From positions 1 through 37,742 of the forward strand of contig JADGEA010000014.1 of NCBI GenBank assembly GCA_016744615.1: a DNA stretch of 37,742 nucleotides, in the 5' to 3' direction. The position numbers and the translations under genes were made by a program. This document shows positions 24,645 to 33,427 of the stretch, one piece after another. This DNA comes from Flavobacteriaceae bacterium. Lineage in GTDB: Bacteria; Bacteroidota; Bacteroidia; Flavobacteriales; Flavobacteriaceae. The notes under the pieces are model-generated. The model was not told the origin of the DNA. It searched no databases and saw nothing but the letters and a program-made list of their open reading frames with translations. The first letter of the stretch is position 1. Each line of letters begins with the position of its first letter.

Positions 24645-26052
24645 CTTTAAAACCTATTAAAAATAATTTACGCTGTGCCCTTGTTACAGCAGTATACAAC
24701 CAACGAAGGTATGAAATATCTGGGCCATTAGGTAAGTATGGTTGTTCAACAAATACGTTTTTCCATTGACCTCCTTGTGATTTATGACAAGTTATTGCAT
24801 ACGAGAATTTTACCTGTAATGAATTAAAGTATTTATTCTCTTTAACTGCAAGTATTTTTTTATATTTAGAACCTTCATCTTCATAATCTTTCATTACTTC
24901 CTGATACAATTTATTACTTTCTTCATAGCTTAACGAGGGTGATTCACTATGCAATGTATCTAACAATAAAACCGTTTCAAATGGTACCTGATCCGGGTAA
25001 TCGATCAATCGCAATTTGACTTCTGCAAAACTAAAACCATACAATTCTTTAAAACTAAAAATTTCCAGAATTTCACAAATATCACCATTTGCAATAAAAC
25101 CCACACTTGTTGAATCTTTCAACCAGTAATAGTTATTCTTTACAACCATCACATAATCTCCGGAAGTAATTTCATTCTCAAGACCTAATATTCCAATTCT
25201 TATTTGCTGATTATATTGATTAGCTCTTTTATTTGATCTAACGATAAAAGCAGTATCCTCTACCCCATTATTATTGTATGAGTCAACTATGGCATCCTGT
25301 ATGTCGTATCCATCCGTTAAACGGATAATATCACTAAAATCCGTATCAAAAACAAAATCATCAAATTTGTGTTGCATCAAATTGACACGTAATTGCGTTG
25401 CATTGAATAAAATACCTGATTCATTATGTTGCCGCATAACTTCGTTCAATTCAATTTCTTTAACCTCTTTATTATAATTCAATGTTAATACCTGCTTGTC
25501 TAAGGCAGGGCTTAAATCCAACTTAACCGGAGGTAATTGTGCAGTATCACCAATAAGGATCAACTTGCAATTCGTTCCGTAATAAACATAAGAAATAAGG
25601 TCATCTAACAAAGATGCATTCTCAAATAGTCGGGCATCCGGTGAACGATCTGGTATCATTGATGCCTCATCAACAATAAATATGGTATTGGTGTGCTTAT
25701 TTTGTTGTAGTATAAATCCAGGAGCTCCACCTCCCATTTTTTTTGGGAAATATATTTTTTTATGAATTGTAAAAGCCTGTTTTTTTGAATAATTACCTAT
25801 AACTTTTGCAGCTCTACCTGTTGGAGCAAGTAATACTGCTTTATGGCCGGTTCTCCATAAATTATTTACAAGGGTACTAATAATTGTAGTTTTACCTGTT
25901 CCGGCATATCCTTTCAATAAAAACAATTCCTTAATATCCTTGCTTAAAACAAAATATGATATTCTATTCAATAACTCATCCTGCCTCACAGTTGGAGAAA
26001 ATGGAAATTGTTGAATTAATTTAGAATAAAAAACAGAAGCTTTGTCAATCAT
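24625..26052 (-). CDS. SF1B RecD-like DNA helicase (ATP-dependent)
   Basis: 475-aa cytoplasmic helicase. Walker A is GYAGTGKT (48-55), motif Ia follows in LLAPTGRAAKV, Walker B is IFIVDEAS (D128, E129), motif III is LILIGDTAQLPPV, and the C-terminal UvrD-like part has YAITCHKSQGGQW and YTAVTRAQRKL. This is the order of motifs in RecD/Dda-type 5'-3' helicases, but the protein lacks the long N-terminal region of RecD2 (YrrC), and no RecB or RecC gene is nearby. It overlaps dacB by 20 bases; a functional tie between helicase and cell-wall enzyme is not obvious. Confidence 0.9.
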   Translation of the reverse strand: MIDKASVFYSKLIQQFPFSPTVRQDELLNRISYFVLSKDIKELFLLKGYAGTGKTTIISTLVNNLWRTGHKAVLLAPTGRAAKVIGNYSKKQAFTIHKKIYFPKKMGGGAPGFILQQNKHTNTIFIVDEASMIPDRSPDARLFENASLLDDLISYVYYGTNCKLILIGDTAQLPPVKLDLSPALDKQVLTLNYNKEVKEIELNEVMRQHNESGILFNATQLRVNLMQHKFDDFVFDTDFSDIIRLTDGYDIQDAIVDSYNNNGVEDTAFIVRSNKRANQYNQQIRIGILGLENEITSGDYVMVVKNNYYWLKDSTSVGFIANGDICEILEIFSFKELYGFSFAEVKLRLIDYPDQVPFETVLLLDTLHSESPSLSYEESNKLYQEVMKDYEDEGSKYKKILAVKENKYFNSLQVKFSYAITCHKSQGGQWKNVFVEQPYLPNGPDISYLRWLYTAVTRAQRKLFLIGFKDEYFEE

Positions 26053-26200
26053 TGAATCTCTAATAAATACTGATCACAAAACTATAAAGAATTAATCTCA
26101 TAATAGCCAAATTTATACATAATCAAAAGAGAGATCGATTTTAAAATATTGCAAAAAAAATATAGTTTAAAAATTTTAGCATATAATATAAAATAATTAC

Positions 26201-26230
26201 TTTTGAGAAACAAAAATTTTTGTAGATTTG
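26201..26230 (+). promoter_or_regulatory. Promoter for the membrane-protein/DUF3822/rsmD operon
   Basis: TTTTG at 26201-26205 and TAGATTTG at 26223-26230 are separated by 17 bases, fitting the Bacteroidota TTTG/TAnnTTTG promoter. Transcription would begin near 26237, giving a leader of about 22 bases before the ATG at 26259, with no Shine-Dalgarno motif. Confidence 0.65.
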
Positions 26231-26258
26231 CTTTTACCTAATTTAAACATATTAAAAA

Positions 26259-26987
26259 ATGACTAATATTTTAATAATTATTGTAGCTATACTTGCAGTG
26301 GCTGGATTAGCCTACTTAATTGTAAATAAATTACCGAACAAACTACGACCAATACTATCAATAGTATTGTGGATTGTTATTATTTTTCTAAGCTATAAAA
26401 TATACAATAGTATAATGGCTCCAATTAAATTTAATAAAGTTAAAAAGGAAAGATATGCTAAAGTAATTGAAAACCTCAAAACAATTAGAGATGCAGAAAT
26501 TGCATATGCAGAAGTAAACAGAAAATTTACCTCAAATCCACAAACTTTAATTAGTTTTATAGATACTGCCAATTTTGCTATTACTGAAATAAAAAATGTA
26601 GTAGTAACCGAACAAAGAGGTAGAATTACAATTGATATCGAAAAAAGAATTGTTGATACCGTTGGATTTGAACCTGTTATTGATCGCTTTAAAGGAAGAG
26701 ATTATAAAAATATGATGAGCGTTCCAGGAACTGATGCTAAGTTTGAATTAAAATCAAGTGTAGTTGAAAAGGTTCAAGGTGTTAAAACTTCAGTTTTTGA
26801 AGCGAAAGTAGATAAGGCTATTGTCTTACAAGGAATGAATAATGATTTAATAAGACAGGAAAAAGAAGCATTAGGTGGTGTTAACATACCTGGTGAATTT
26901 ATTTCAGTTGGATCATTAGAAGAAGTTAATTCAAACGGAAATTGGCCTCCTTTTTATGATGGCAAAAAAGAAGATACAGATAATTAA
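26259..26987 (+). CDS. Membrane protein with two N-terminal helices, function unknown
   Basis: 242 aa. Two hydrophobic helices lie at about 3-22 and 31-50. Next comes a basic, soluble segment with a helix followed by LKTIRDAEIAYAEVNRKFTSN, similar to the part after the membrane helix in type II/IV pseudopilins. The remainder is mostly beta-prone (VVVTEQRGRITIDIEKRIVDTV) and acidic at the end. I cannot name a family. It begins an operon with the DUF3822 gene (which starts within its last 32 bases) and rsmD. The pilin resemblance is limited to a short motif and no prepilin peptidase site is visible. Confidence 0.6.
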   Translation: MTNILIIIVAILAVAGLAYLIVNKLPNKLRPILSIVLWIVIIFLSYKIYNSIMAPIKFNKVKKERYAKVIENLKTIRDAEIAYAEVNRKFTSNPQTLISFIDTANFAITEIKNVVVTEQRGRITIDIEKRIVDTVGFEPVIDRFKGRDYKNMMSVPGTDAKFELKSSVVEKVQGVKTSVFEAKVDKAIVLQGMNNDLIRQEKEALGGVNIPGEFISVGSLEEVNSNGNWPPFYDGKKEDTDN

Positions 26988-27810
26988 TACTTCTGTAGAT
27001 TTTAACGAATCTAAAGATAATCACTTATCCATCCAACTTAGTTTGGATGGATTTTCTTTTTGTATCATTGATAAAAATGTGAATGAGGTTATTTTAATTC
27101 AATATATTCCTTTTAAAAATATTTCTTCAACACCTGAAAAGCATCTTGAAAATGTAGAGCTTGTTTTTAAAACCGAAGATATTTTAAATAAAAGATATAA
27201 CAGCGTTAATGTTTCTCATGTAAACGACCTTTCAACTTTGGTCCCCAAACCTTTATTTGATCCAAATCACATCAATAGCTACATTAAATATTCTTCTAAA
27301 ACATATAAAAATGATTATATTGTTTATGACGAAATTGAGAATCATGATATGTTCAATGTATTTATCCCTTTTGTCAATATAAACAATTTTTTACTCGAAA
27401 AATTTGGAGGTTTTGAATACAAACACTTTTCTTCCATACTGGTTGAAAATTTGCTGAACACCTATAAATTTAGTGAAAGGCCCCACTTATTTGTTGATAT
27501 GCACAATGAACACTTTGAAATTGTAGCCATCGAAAATAACAAATTAGCATTGTATAATTCTTTTAGATATAAAACAGAGGAAGATTTTATTTACTATATT
27601 TTGTTTACTGCAGAACAATTGAATTTCAATCCTGAGAAATTTGAACTGGTACTTTCAGGATCTGTTATCAAAGGTGATACATATTATAAAATTGCTTATA
27701 ATTATGTAAGAAACATCAGTCTTTTAGAGAATCGATCAAAATATACTTTTTGTGATCGTTTTAATGAAGAAATTAAGCGAGAATATTACACTCTATTAAA
27801 CCAATATTAA
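26956..27810 (+). CDS. DUF3822 family protein
   Basis: 284-aa cytoplasmic protein of the Bacteroidota DUF3822 family. It alternates short beta strands and helices, with HLFVDMHNEHFEIVAIENNKLALYNSF near residues 174-199 and LSGSVIKGDTYYKIAYNYV near 234-252. This beta-turn-beta layout recalls the sugar kinase/actin-like (ASKHA) fold seen in PilM, but I see no convincing phosphate-binding signature. Its start overlaps the preceding gene by 32 bases (ATGATG at 26956, either ATG may be used) and its TAA shares a base with the ATG of rsmD. Such tight packing suggests coregulated expression of the three genes. Function unknown. Confidence 0.8.
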   Translation: MMAKKKIQIINTSVDFNESKDNHLSIQLSLDGFSFCIIDKNVNEVILIQYIPFKNISSTPEKHLENVELVFKTEDILNKRYNSVNVSHVNDLSTLVPKPLFDPNHINSYIKYSSKTYKNDYIVYDEIENHDMFNVFIPFVNINNFLLEKFGGFEYKHFSSILVENLLNTYKFSERPHLFVDMHNEHFEIVAIENNKLALYNSFRYKTEEDFIYYILFTAEQLNFNPEKFELVLSGSVIKGDTYYKIAYNYVRNISLLENRSKYTFCDRFNEEIKREYYTLLNQY

Positions 27811-28355
27811 TGCGTATCATTTCTGGAAAATATAAAAGCAGACGCCTAAATGCCCCAAATAACTTACCTGTACGTCCGACCACTGACATGGCAAAAGAAG
27901 CCTTATTCAATATATTAAACAATCGCTACTATTTTAATCAAATATCTGTTTTAGACATTTTTGCTGGTATAGGAAGCATTGGTTTTGAATTTGCCTCCAG
28001 AGGCAGCCAACAAATAACCTGTGTAGATCTGCACAAGGGTTGTATAAGGTTTTTAGAAAAGACCGATAATGAATTAGGTCTTGGAATTCAGGTTGTTAAA
28101 AGTGATGCTTATTCTTTTTTAGAAAAAACCAACTCCAAATTTGATGTTGTTTTTGCTGATCCACCATATGATTTTCCTCAAGAAAAATTTCAAAAAATAG
28201 TGGATCTGGTTTTTGATCACAAACTTTTAAATGAAAATGGTATTTTAATAGTTGAACATTCTAAAAAAACTGATCTTTCACAAAGTCCTACTTTTGAAAA
28301 ATCAAAAAAGTATGGAAACAATGTTTTTAGCTTTTTTGAAATAATTAACTCCTAA
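27810..28355 (+). CDS. rsmD: 16S rRNA (guanine(966)-N2)-methyltransferase RsmD
   Basis: 181-aa cytoplasmic SAM-dependent methyltransferase that methylates G966 in 16S rRNA of the small subunit. The N-terminal MRIISGKYKSRRL is typical, followed by RPTTDMAKEALFNIL, the SAM-binding VLDIFAGIGSIGFE (47-60) and the catalytic DPPY (117-120). Length is standard. The ATG overlaps the last base of the DUF3822 stop. It ends convergently seven bases from the LytTR regulator with no room for a long terminator. Confidence 0.95.
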   Translation: MRIISGKYKSRRLNAPNNLPVRPTTDMAKEALFNILNNRYYFNQISVLDIFAGIGSIGFEFASRGSQQITCVDLHKGCIRFLEKTDNELGLGIQVVKSDAYSFLEKTNSKFDVVFADPPYDFPQEKFQKIVDLVFDHKLLNENGILIVEHSKKTDLSQSPTFEKSKKYGNNVFSFFEIINS

Positions 28356-28362
28356 GAAATTA

Positions 28363-29118
28363 TTACTCCAACCAGTTTTTAAAATCTCTAACCTTTTCAC
28401 GACTTACAATAATATCAAATTCATTAAAATGCTCTAATTTCACTTGTAACCTACTGTTTGTATAGGAAATGATATCTTTGATGAAATCCATGTTTACAAT
28501 GAATTTACGACTAACCCTAAAATATTTTATAGGATCCAATTGCTCTTCAATTTGCTCTAAGGTTTCATCTAAAATATAATTATTTCTGCTTTCAGTATGT
28601 AAAAAAGTTGCTTTATTCTCGCTATAAAAACATTCAATGGATTTAGTATTCACTATTTTTAAATGCTGCCCTACTTTGATCATAAACCTTTTTTTATGAT
28701 TTTTTTCCAGCGGATTGACCAATAACTTTTTTATTTGTTCCATATTAAATTGAATGTTATTCGCTCTTATTGCATATTTACGATATTTTTCAATGGCATT
28801 ATGCAATTCATCATCATCAATAGGTTTAAGCAAATAATCAATACTATTTAGTTTAAAAGCCTTTAAGGCATATTCATCATAGGCAGTTGTAAAAATAATA
28901 TTACTTTCAATACTCACTTCTTTAAAGATCTCAAATGACAAACCATCCGATAATTGAATATCTAACAATATCAAATCGGGGTGCTCATGATCTAAAAACC
29001 ACTGTATAGATTCCTCAACCGAATGCAACATCGTTTGCACTTCTATACCCATATCATTCAACATACGTTTTAAACGTCGTGCAGCCGGTTTTTCATCTTC
29101 AATTATTATTATTTTCAT
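28363..29118 (-). CDS. LytTR-family DNA-binding response regulator
   Basis: About 251 aa. Residues 1-115 form a receiver domain (IIIIEDEKPAARRL acid pocket, phospho-acceptor Asp in LILLDIQLSDG near residue 53, Lys in LLKPIDD). After a linker, residues 150-250 form a LytTR DNA-binding domain (KRFMIKVGQHLKIV, ECFYSENKATFLHT, FFRVSRKFIVN-like segment). I choose ATG at 29118 (MKIIIIED); an in-frame TTG at 29127 is possible. It is 55 bases downstream of the 2TM gene and pairs with the LytS-type kinase upstream. Targets cannot be seen. Confidence 0.92.
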   Translation of the reverse strand: MKIIIIEDEKPAARRLKRMLNDMGIEVQTMLHSVEESIQWFLDHEHPDLILLDIQLSDGLSFEIFKEVSIESNIIFTTAYDEYALKAFKLNSIDYLLKPIDDDELHNAIEKYRKYAIRANNIQFNMEQIKKLLVNPLEKNHKKRFMIKVGQHLKIVNTKSIECFYSENKATFLHTESRNNYILDETLEQIEEQLDPIKYFRVSRKFIVNMDFIKDIISYTNSRLQVKLEHFNEFDIIVSREKVRDFKNWLE

Positions 29119-29173
29119 AGGATACAATTAGATTTATATTCAAACAATGAAATTCTCAACTTGCTTACTATTT

Positions 29174-29497
29174 TTAAAATTCATTTTTATCGTTATTCAT
29201 AATTTCTTTTATTTTTCTTTCTTCCCAATCTTTTGAAAAAAGAATGTTCTTACCAAATACTTTAAGCCAATGTGCCGTTAATCCAATCCCCCAAAAAAAC
29301 CAAACTGAAAATGTTCCAATATGAAATTGATCTAAATCAAAAGAACCTCCGTTAAATAAATTGCTTATACTACTTCCAAAAGTAAGAAATAAATTCACCG
29401 CCAAATACCAAAATAAATGCCAATAAAACCCTTGAATTTCTTTTACTCTTTTTTTTGCTCTCAAGTAGCGTTTCTCTTCGTTATAATTATTTTCCAT
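29174..29497 (-). CDS. 2TM-domain protein
   Basis: 107-aa small membrane protein with the 2TM (PF13239-type) domain. It has a basic start (YLRAKKRVKEIQGFYWH), two hydrophobic helices joined by a linker of about 20 residues, and the conserved C-terminal DWEERKIKEIM. The function of this domain is not known. The start is four bases after the stop of the kinase gene. It is clearly similar to the C-terminal part of that kinase (positions 350-437), so the pair looks like a tandem duplication, one copy fused and one free. Confidence 0.85.
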   Translation of the reverse strand: MENNYNEEKRYLRAKKRVKEIQGFYWHLFWYLAVNLFLTFGSSISNLFNGGSFDLDQFHIGTFSVWFFWGIGLTAHWLKVFGKNILFSKDWEERKIKEIMNNDKNEF

Positions 29498-29501
29498 AAT
29501 A

Positions 29502-30815
29502 TTAATTTTTATCCTTATTCATAATTTCCCTAATCTTCCGTTCTTCCCAATCAGACCCATAACCAAACACTGTAAAAGCCTGTATTACTATACCTAACCC
29601 CCAACCAAACAATGGGAACCAAAACCATTTATACCCCCAGGCAGTTTGATAATTTATAAATATTAGAAATGGAATTACAACACAATATGCTACTATATTT
29701 CCATAAAATCCTTTTAACTCATCTACACGTTTCTTTGCTCTGATGTATTTACTACTATCATCGATATAATCTGTTTTCATTGTTCTAATTTTTTGTGTTA
29801 ACAAAGGTAACTTTACCTTAAATATTTGATTTTTATTTGTTATTTCAACCTTTTCGTTTGTTATTAAACTATAACGTTGATTAATGTTTTTCAACCCTAC
29901 CTTAGTACTTTTACCAATGGATTCTTTTATGTTGATATTATTCTCAATACATAAAAACCCTTTTTCTTCATATATTTTAATATTCAATGGGTTATCAGTT
30001 GTAATTACATTATGCTTTACTGCATTTTCTAACAATAATTGCAAGGATAACGGTACAATTTTCAGATCTGGATTACTTACTGTTTCCGGAATATTAAATA
30101 TAATTCCACCTTCAAAACGCATATTAAGCAATTCCATATATGATTTTGCGAATTTTAGCTCTTCTTCCAAAGGAATTAGATCTTTATCTTTCTGCTGTAA
30201 TACATATCGATATACTTTTGACAACTTTGTTGTAAACTTTTCTGCCTGATTTGGATTCTCCCCTATTAAAGCAGTTAATACATTTAAACTATTGAATAAA
30301 AAATGTGGGTCTAACTGATTTTTAAGAGATTCAAATTTTGCAGATTCTGTTTTGGCAACAATTTGTGATTCTTTTACTTTCTTTTGTTGATACCTATTGT
30401 AAAAGTATACGAAATGAAAAGTTACAACTATTGTTAATGTAATCCACAAACCAAACTGATAGTTTCTATAACTTTCATTTGCAATAAATTCATCAAAAGA
30501 TTTGCCATTCATTGTCATTTCAGAAATCAACCTAAGTATAAACAAGCCAATTAGTGTTATAATGACTGATCCAACAATACCAATAATAAAACGTTTTACT
30601 TTTTCTCCTTCTTTCCAATCATGCTTTTCCAAATATGAAAAAAAAGAAATATTTGAAAGTCCTATCACAAATGAATACAACTGATAAAAACTAAAATTGA
30701 CTATAAGATCATTAATACTATCGAACTGAAACTGACCATAAAGTGCATTTCCAATAACGAATATGATTATCCCAATGATAAATACAATAATTACATTTTT
30801 ATACGAAGTATTCAT
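29502..30815 (-). CDS. LytS-type sensor histidine kinase fused to a C-terminal 2TM domain
   Basis: 437 aa. Residues 1-140 hold about four membrane helices. A coiled region leads to the His_kinase domain with phospho-acceptor H171 in LDPHFLFNSLN, then the ATP-binding N-box-like LLENAVKH (261-268) and a short HATPase with VGLKNINQRY. The frame then continues without a stop through TQKIRT into a complete 2TM domain (about 346-437; YIRAKKRVDELKGFYG, end DWEERKIREIMNKDKN). An internal ATG at 29778-29780 lies exactly where a separate 2TM gene would start. It is preceded by the DUF2141 gene (16-base gap) and followed by the free 2TM gene. Confidence 0.88.
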   Translation of the reverse strand: MNTSYKNVIIVFIIGIIIFVIGNALYGQFQFDSINDLIVNFSFYQLYSFVIGLSNISFFSYLEKHDWKEGEKVKRFIIGIVGSVIITLIGLFILRLISEMTMNGKSFDEFIANESYRNYQFGLWITLTIVVTFHFVYFYNRYQQKKVKESQIVAKTESAKFESLKNQLDPHFLFNSLNVLTALIGENPNQAEKFTTKLSKVYRYVLQQKDKDLIPLEEELKFAKSYMELLNMRFEGGIIFNIPETVSNPDLKIVPLSLQLLLENAVKHNVITTDNPLNIKIYEEKGFLCIENNINIKESIGKSTKVGLKNINQRYSLITNEKVEITNKNQIFKVKLPLLTQKIRTMKTDYIDDSSKYIRAKKRVDELKGFYGNIVAYCVVIPFLIFINYQTAWGYKWFWFPLFGWGLGIVIQAFTVFGYGSDWEERKIREIMNKDKN

Positions 30816-30831
30816 TTTTTCAATCTGATTT

Positions 30832-31284
30832 TTAAAATTTTATTTCAAATGTAAGGTCTTTATTTTTCAATTCAAATTTAGCATCTTCAAATCTAGGCGG
30901 ACCGTAATTCATTATATTATTTGTTGCACCATAATCCTCAAGCGGCATTCCATTGTTTTCAAAATCCATTTCACCATTATTATTTGCATCATGATAGCAG
31001 GACACTGCATAAATACCTGGCTTCAAATTTTGGAATATCACCTTTACACTATTATTTTCAACTTTTTTTCGCAAAACCTTTAGTGGTTTTCTGTTGATAA
31101 AATTATCTTGAGAATCATACAGTCCAAAATATACAATTCCATTGTCAGATACAATTCTATTGATCTCAACATCAACTTTATAATTCGATTCATCAAGAGG
31201 TTTTGACATTTGAGCATCATTAGATTGTCCATATCCAATTATACTTATCAAGTAAATTACGAGGGTTACTAAAATTCTTACCAT
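30832..31284 (-). CDS. DUF2141 secreted protein
   Basis: 150 aa with an N-terminal signal (MVRILVTLVIYLISIIGYGQ, cut before S or Q). The mature part is one DUF2141 beta-sandwich: NGIVYFGLYDSQDNFI, IFQNLKPGIYAVSCYHDANNNGEMD and the late MNYGPPRFEDAKF with FEIKF end. The DANNNGEMD stretch looks like a divalent-cation loop. These proteins are exported; function is unknown. It is the first gene of the operon with kinase, 2TM and LytTR genes, and is divergent from the sigma-factor gene, so its expression may be linked to one of these regulators. Confidence 0.85.
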   Translation of the reverse strand: MVRILVTLVIYLISIIGYGQSNDAQMSKPLDESNYKVDVEINRIVSDNGIVYFGLYDSQDNFINRKPLKVLRKKVENNSVKVIFQNLKPGIYAVSCYHDANNNGEMDFENNGMPLEDYGATNNIMNYGPPRFEDAKFELKNKDLTFEIKF

Positions 31285-31485
31285 TTTTTAATTTTTAAAG
31301 GGTTAATATTAATTAATGGTTCAAATTTCTGATAATCTAACCTAATCTAAAAAAAATGCTTACTGAATTGTAGAATCGTCAGGATGAGTTGTTCACACTA
31401 TAAGAAATACATTTAATTATACATTATAAGTTTAATTGTAACAATTCATATAAATTTACTACTAATTAACTAAATCAGCTACTAA

Positions 31486-31980
31486 GTGACCCAAGAACTG
31501 GAAAATAAATTTGCTGGAGAATTAGAAAAAAATCAGGGTATTATTCATAAAGTTTGTAGAACATATACAAATAATGATGCTGCCCATAAAGATTTGTTTC
31601 AAGAAATAACCATTCAACTTTGGAAGGCTTATCCAAAATTTAGAGGCGATTCTAAATTTAGCACTTGGATGTATCGGGTTGCGTTCAATACCGCAATTTC
31701 ATTATACAGAAAATCAAAAAGAAATATTGAAACCACACAGATCTATGATAATTTAAAGGAATTAGAATATCAAGATTATGATGATTCAAAAGACAATCAG
31801 TTAAAGTTGTTATATAAAGCTATACACAGCCTAAATGATATTGAAAAAGCGTTGGCTCTTTTATATTTAGAAGATAAAAACTATAAAGAAATAGCAACTA
31901 CTCTGGGTATAAGCGAAGTAAATGCAAGAGTAAAAATGAACCGGACCAAAACAAAATTGAAAAACATATTAAATCCATAA
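31486..31980 (+). CDS. ECF-type RNA polymerase sigma factor
   Basis: 164-aa sigma-70 family ECF factor. Region 2 (about 35-75) contains KDLFQEITIQLWKAYPKFRGDSKFSTWMYRVAFNTA; region 4 (about 110-160) contains IEKALALLYLEDKNYKEIATTLGISEVNARVKMNRTK with the helix-turn-helix. The start is GTG at 31486. It is followed three bases later by a small membrane protein that probably acts as its anti-sigma partner, and is divergent from the DUF2141-kinase operon across a 200-base region (31285-31485) in which I see only A/T-rich sequence and no convincing promoter box. Target promoters are unknown. Confidence 0.92.
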   Translation: MTQELENKFAGELEKNQGIIHKVCRTYTNNDAAHKDLFQEITIQLWKAYPKFRGDSKFSTWMYRVAFNTAISLYRKSKRNIETTQIYDNLKELEYQDYDDSKDNQLKLLYKAIHSLNDIEKALALLYLEDKNYKEIATTLGISEVNARVKMNRTKTKLKNILNP

Positions 31981-31983
31981 AAA

Positions 31984-32598
31984 ATGGACCAACTAGAAAA
32001 GTTAAAAGGAGTTTGGCATGATCAAAATGATTTATCCATTAAATTTACCAAAAGTGATATTTTTGATATGATCCAAAAGAAATCATCTTCGGTGGTAAAA
32101 TGGATTTTAATCGTTAGTATCATAGAATTCATTCTGCCTAATTTATTATTACTATTTACAGATAATACAGCATCCAAAAAACTACATGACACCTATGATT
32201 TAAATGGCATTATGCTAAATTACACTATACTGTATGTGATTATCATTATTGGATTTATTTATTATTTTTATAAAAACTACAAAAACATATCTGCAGATAA
32301 TAGCGTTAAAGACCTATTATACAGTATCATACTAACAAGAAAAACTGTAAAATATTATATCAACACCAATTTAACTCTAGCTGCTGTCATTGGCCTCCAT
32401 GTTTTTTATAAGGTCTTTAACTCTTCGGTATTTATGGATAAACTACCTGAAAACACTAATATGTTAACCGTTTGGGCAACGGCAATTGCAGTGTTTGCAT
32501 TTGTTTTGTTCTTATTTTGGTGTGTTTATAAAATTGTATATGGATTCTTTTTAAGGAAATTAAACAGTAATTATAAAGAGTTACTTAAAAATGAATAG
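31984..32598 (+). CDS. Membrane protein, possible anti-sigma partner
   Basis: 204 aa. A soluble N-terminal segment of about 38 residues (MDQLEKLKGVWHDQND, FTKSDIFDMIQKKSSS) is followed by about four transmembrane helices (near 40-60, 78-98, 128-148, 162-190) and a short basic tail. No zinc-binding HxxxCxxC anti-sigma motif is visible. The three-base gap to the ECF sigma gene and the cytoplasmic N terminus suggest, but do not prove, that it binds that sigma factor. I recognise no named family. Confidence 0.65.
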   Translation: MDQLEKLKGVWHDQNDLSIKFTKSDIFDMIQKKSSSVVKWILIVSIIEFILPNLLLLFTDNTASKKLHDTYDLNGIMLNYTILYVIIIIGFIYYFYKNYKNISADNSVKDLLYSIILTRKTVKYYINTNLTLAAVIGLHVFYKVFNSSVFMDKLPENTNMLTVWATAIAVFAFVLFLFWCVYKIVYGFFLRKLNSNYKELLKNE

Positions 32599-32620
32599 CT
32601 AACGAGCTTATCTATATGGG

Positions 32621-33241
32621 TTAAATAATATCCACATCTCCTTTACCTTCTCGGATGATCTGAATTTCATCCTGACTAAGATCAATAACTGTAGATGCAA
32701 GATTATCACCATAACCCCCGTCAATTACAAGATCAACTAAACCTTTCCATTTTTCATAAATCAATTCAGGATCAGTTGTATACTCTATCACATCATCTTC
32801 ATCATGAATAGATGTAGATACTATGGGATTGCCTAACTCTCTTACAATTTCTCTAATAATATTATTATCTGGAACTCTTATTCCTACAGTCTTTTTCTTT
32901 TTAAAGACTTTAGGTAAATTATTATTACCGTTTAAAATAAATGTGTAAGGCCCCGGCAAGGCTCTTTTTAATATTTTATAGGTAGGCGTATCGATCTGCT
33001 TCACATATGCAGACAGATTACTTAGATCATAACAAATAAAAGAAAAGTTTGCTTTAACCAATTTTATTCCTTTAATTTTCGCAATTCTTTCCAGAGCTTT
33101 TGTATTTGTTATATCACAACCTAAACCATAAACGGTATCAGTTGGATAAATTACCAATCCTCCATTTTTTAAAACCTTTACCGCCTTATCAATTTCTTTT
33201 GAATTGGGATTTTTATTGTAAATTTTAATAAAACTTGACAT
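32621..33241 (-). CDS. YrdC/YciO-family L-threonylcarbamoyladenylate synthase-like protein
   Basis: 206-aa cytoplasmic protein of the Sua5/YrdC/YciO family, which forms threonylcarbamoyl-AMP for t6A37 tRNA modification. The nucleotide-binding core is seen in GGLVIYPTDTVYGLGCDI (30-47), RIAKIKG, PGPYTFIL and VGIRVPDN, with STSIH near residue 144. The insertion K/R pattern is closer to YciO than to TsaC, and the C-terminal Sua5 domain is lacking, so a t6A role is likely but not certain. It stands alone, convergent with the sigma-factor cluster and separated from the regulator gene by 186 bases. Confidence 0.85.
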   Translation of the reverse strand: MSSFIKIYNKNPNSKEIDKAVKVLKNGGLVIYPTDTVYGLGCDITNTKALERIAKIKGIKLVKANFSFICYDLSNLSAYVKQIDTPTYKILKRALPGPYTFILNGNNNLPKVFKKKKTVGIRVPDNNIIREIVRELGNPIVSTSIHDEDDVIEYTTDPELIYEKWKGLVDLVIDGGYGDNLASTVIDLSQDEIQIIREGKGDVDII

Positions 33242-33365
33242 AACTACTCTTTAATATTTTTTAAAAGTAAAAAATTATTAAATAATATCCATTTATTTTT
33301 TTATTTCATTTTGAAATGAATGTGATCTTCAAAATATTAAAAAATAAGTTAGCAGATTTTTATAA

Positions 33366-33398
33366 TAAAAAAAGAACTGCTTGATTAAAACAGTTCTT
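33366..33398 (-). terminator. Rho-independent terminator after the OmpR-family regulator
   Basis: On the minus strand AAGAACTG (33398-33391 read as its partner) and CAGTTCTT (33379-33372) form an 8-bp stem with an 11-base loop, followed by a U run (33371-33366). It lies about 30 bases after the stop of the response regulator gene. Confidence 0.75.
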
Positions 33399-33427
33399 CT
33401 TTAATTCTATGTGTAAATATTCAATAA

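Noticed and set aside
29884-30249. Plus-strand open frame opposite the LytS-type kinase
   Set aside because: Antisense to the conserved kinase domain and without recognisable features.
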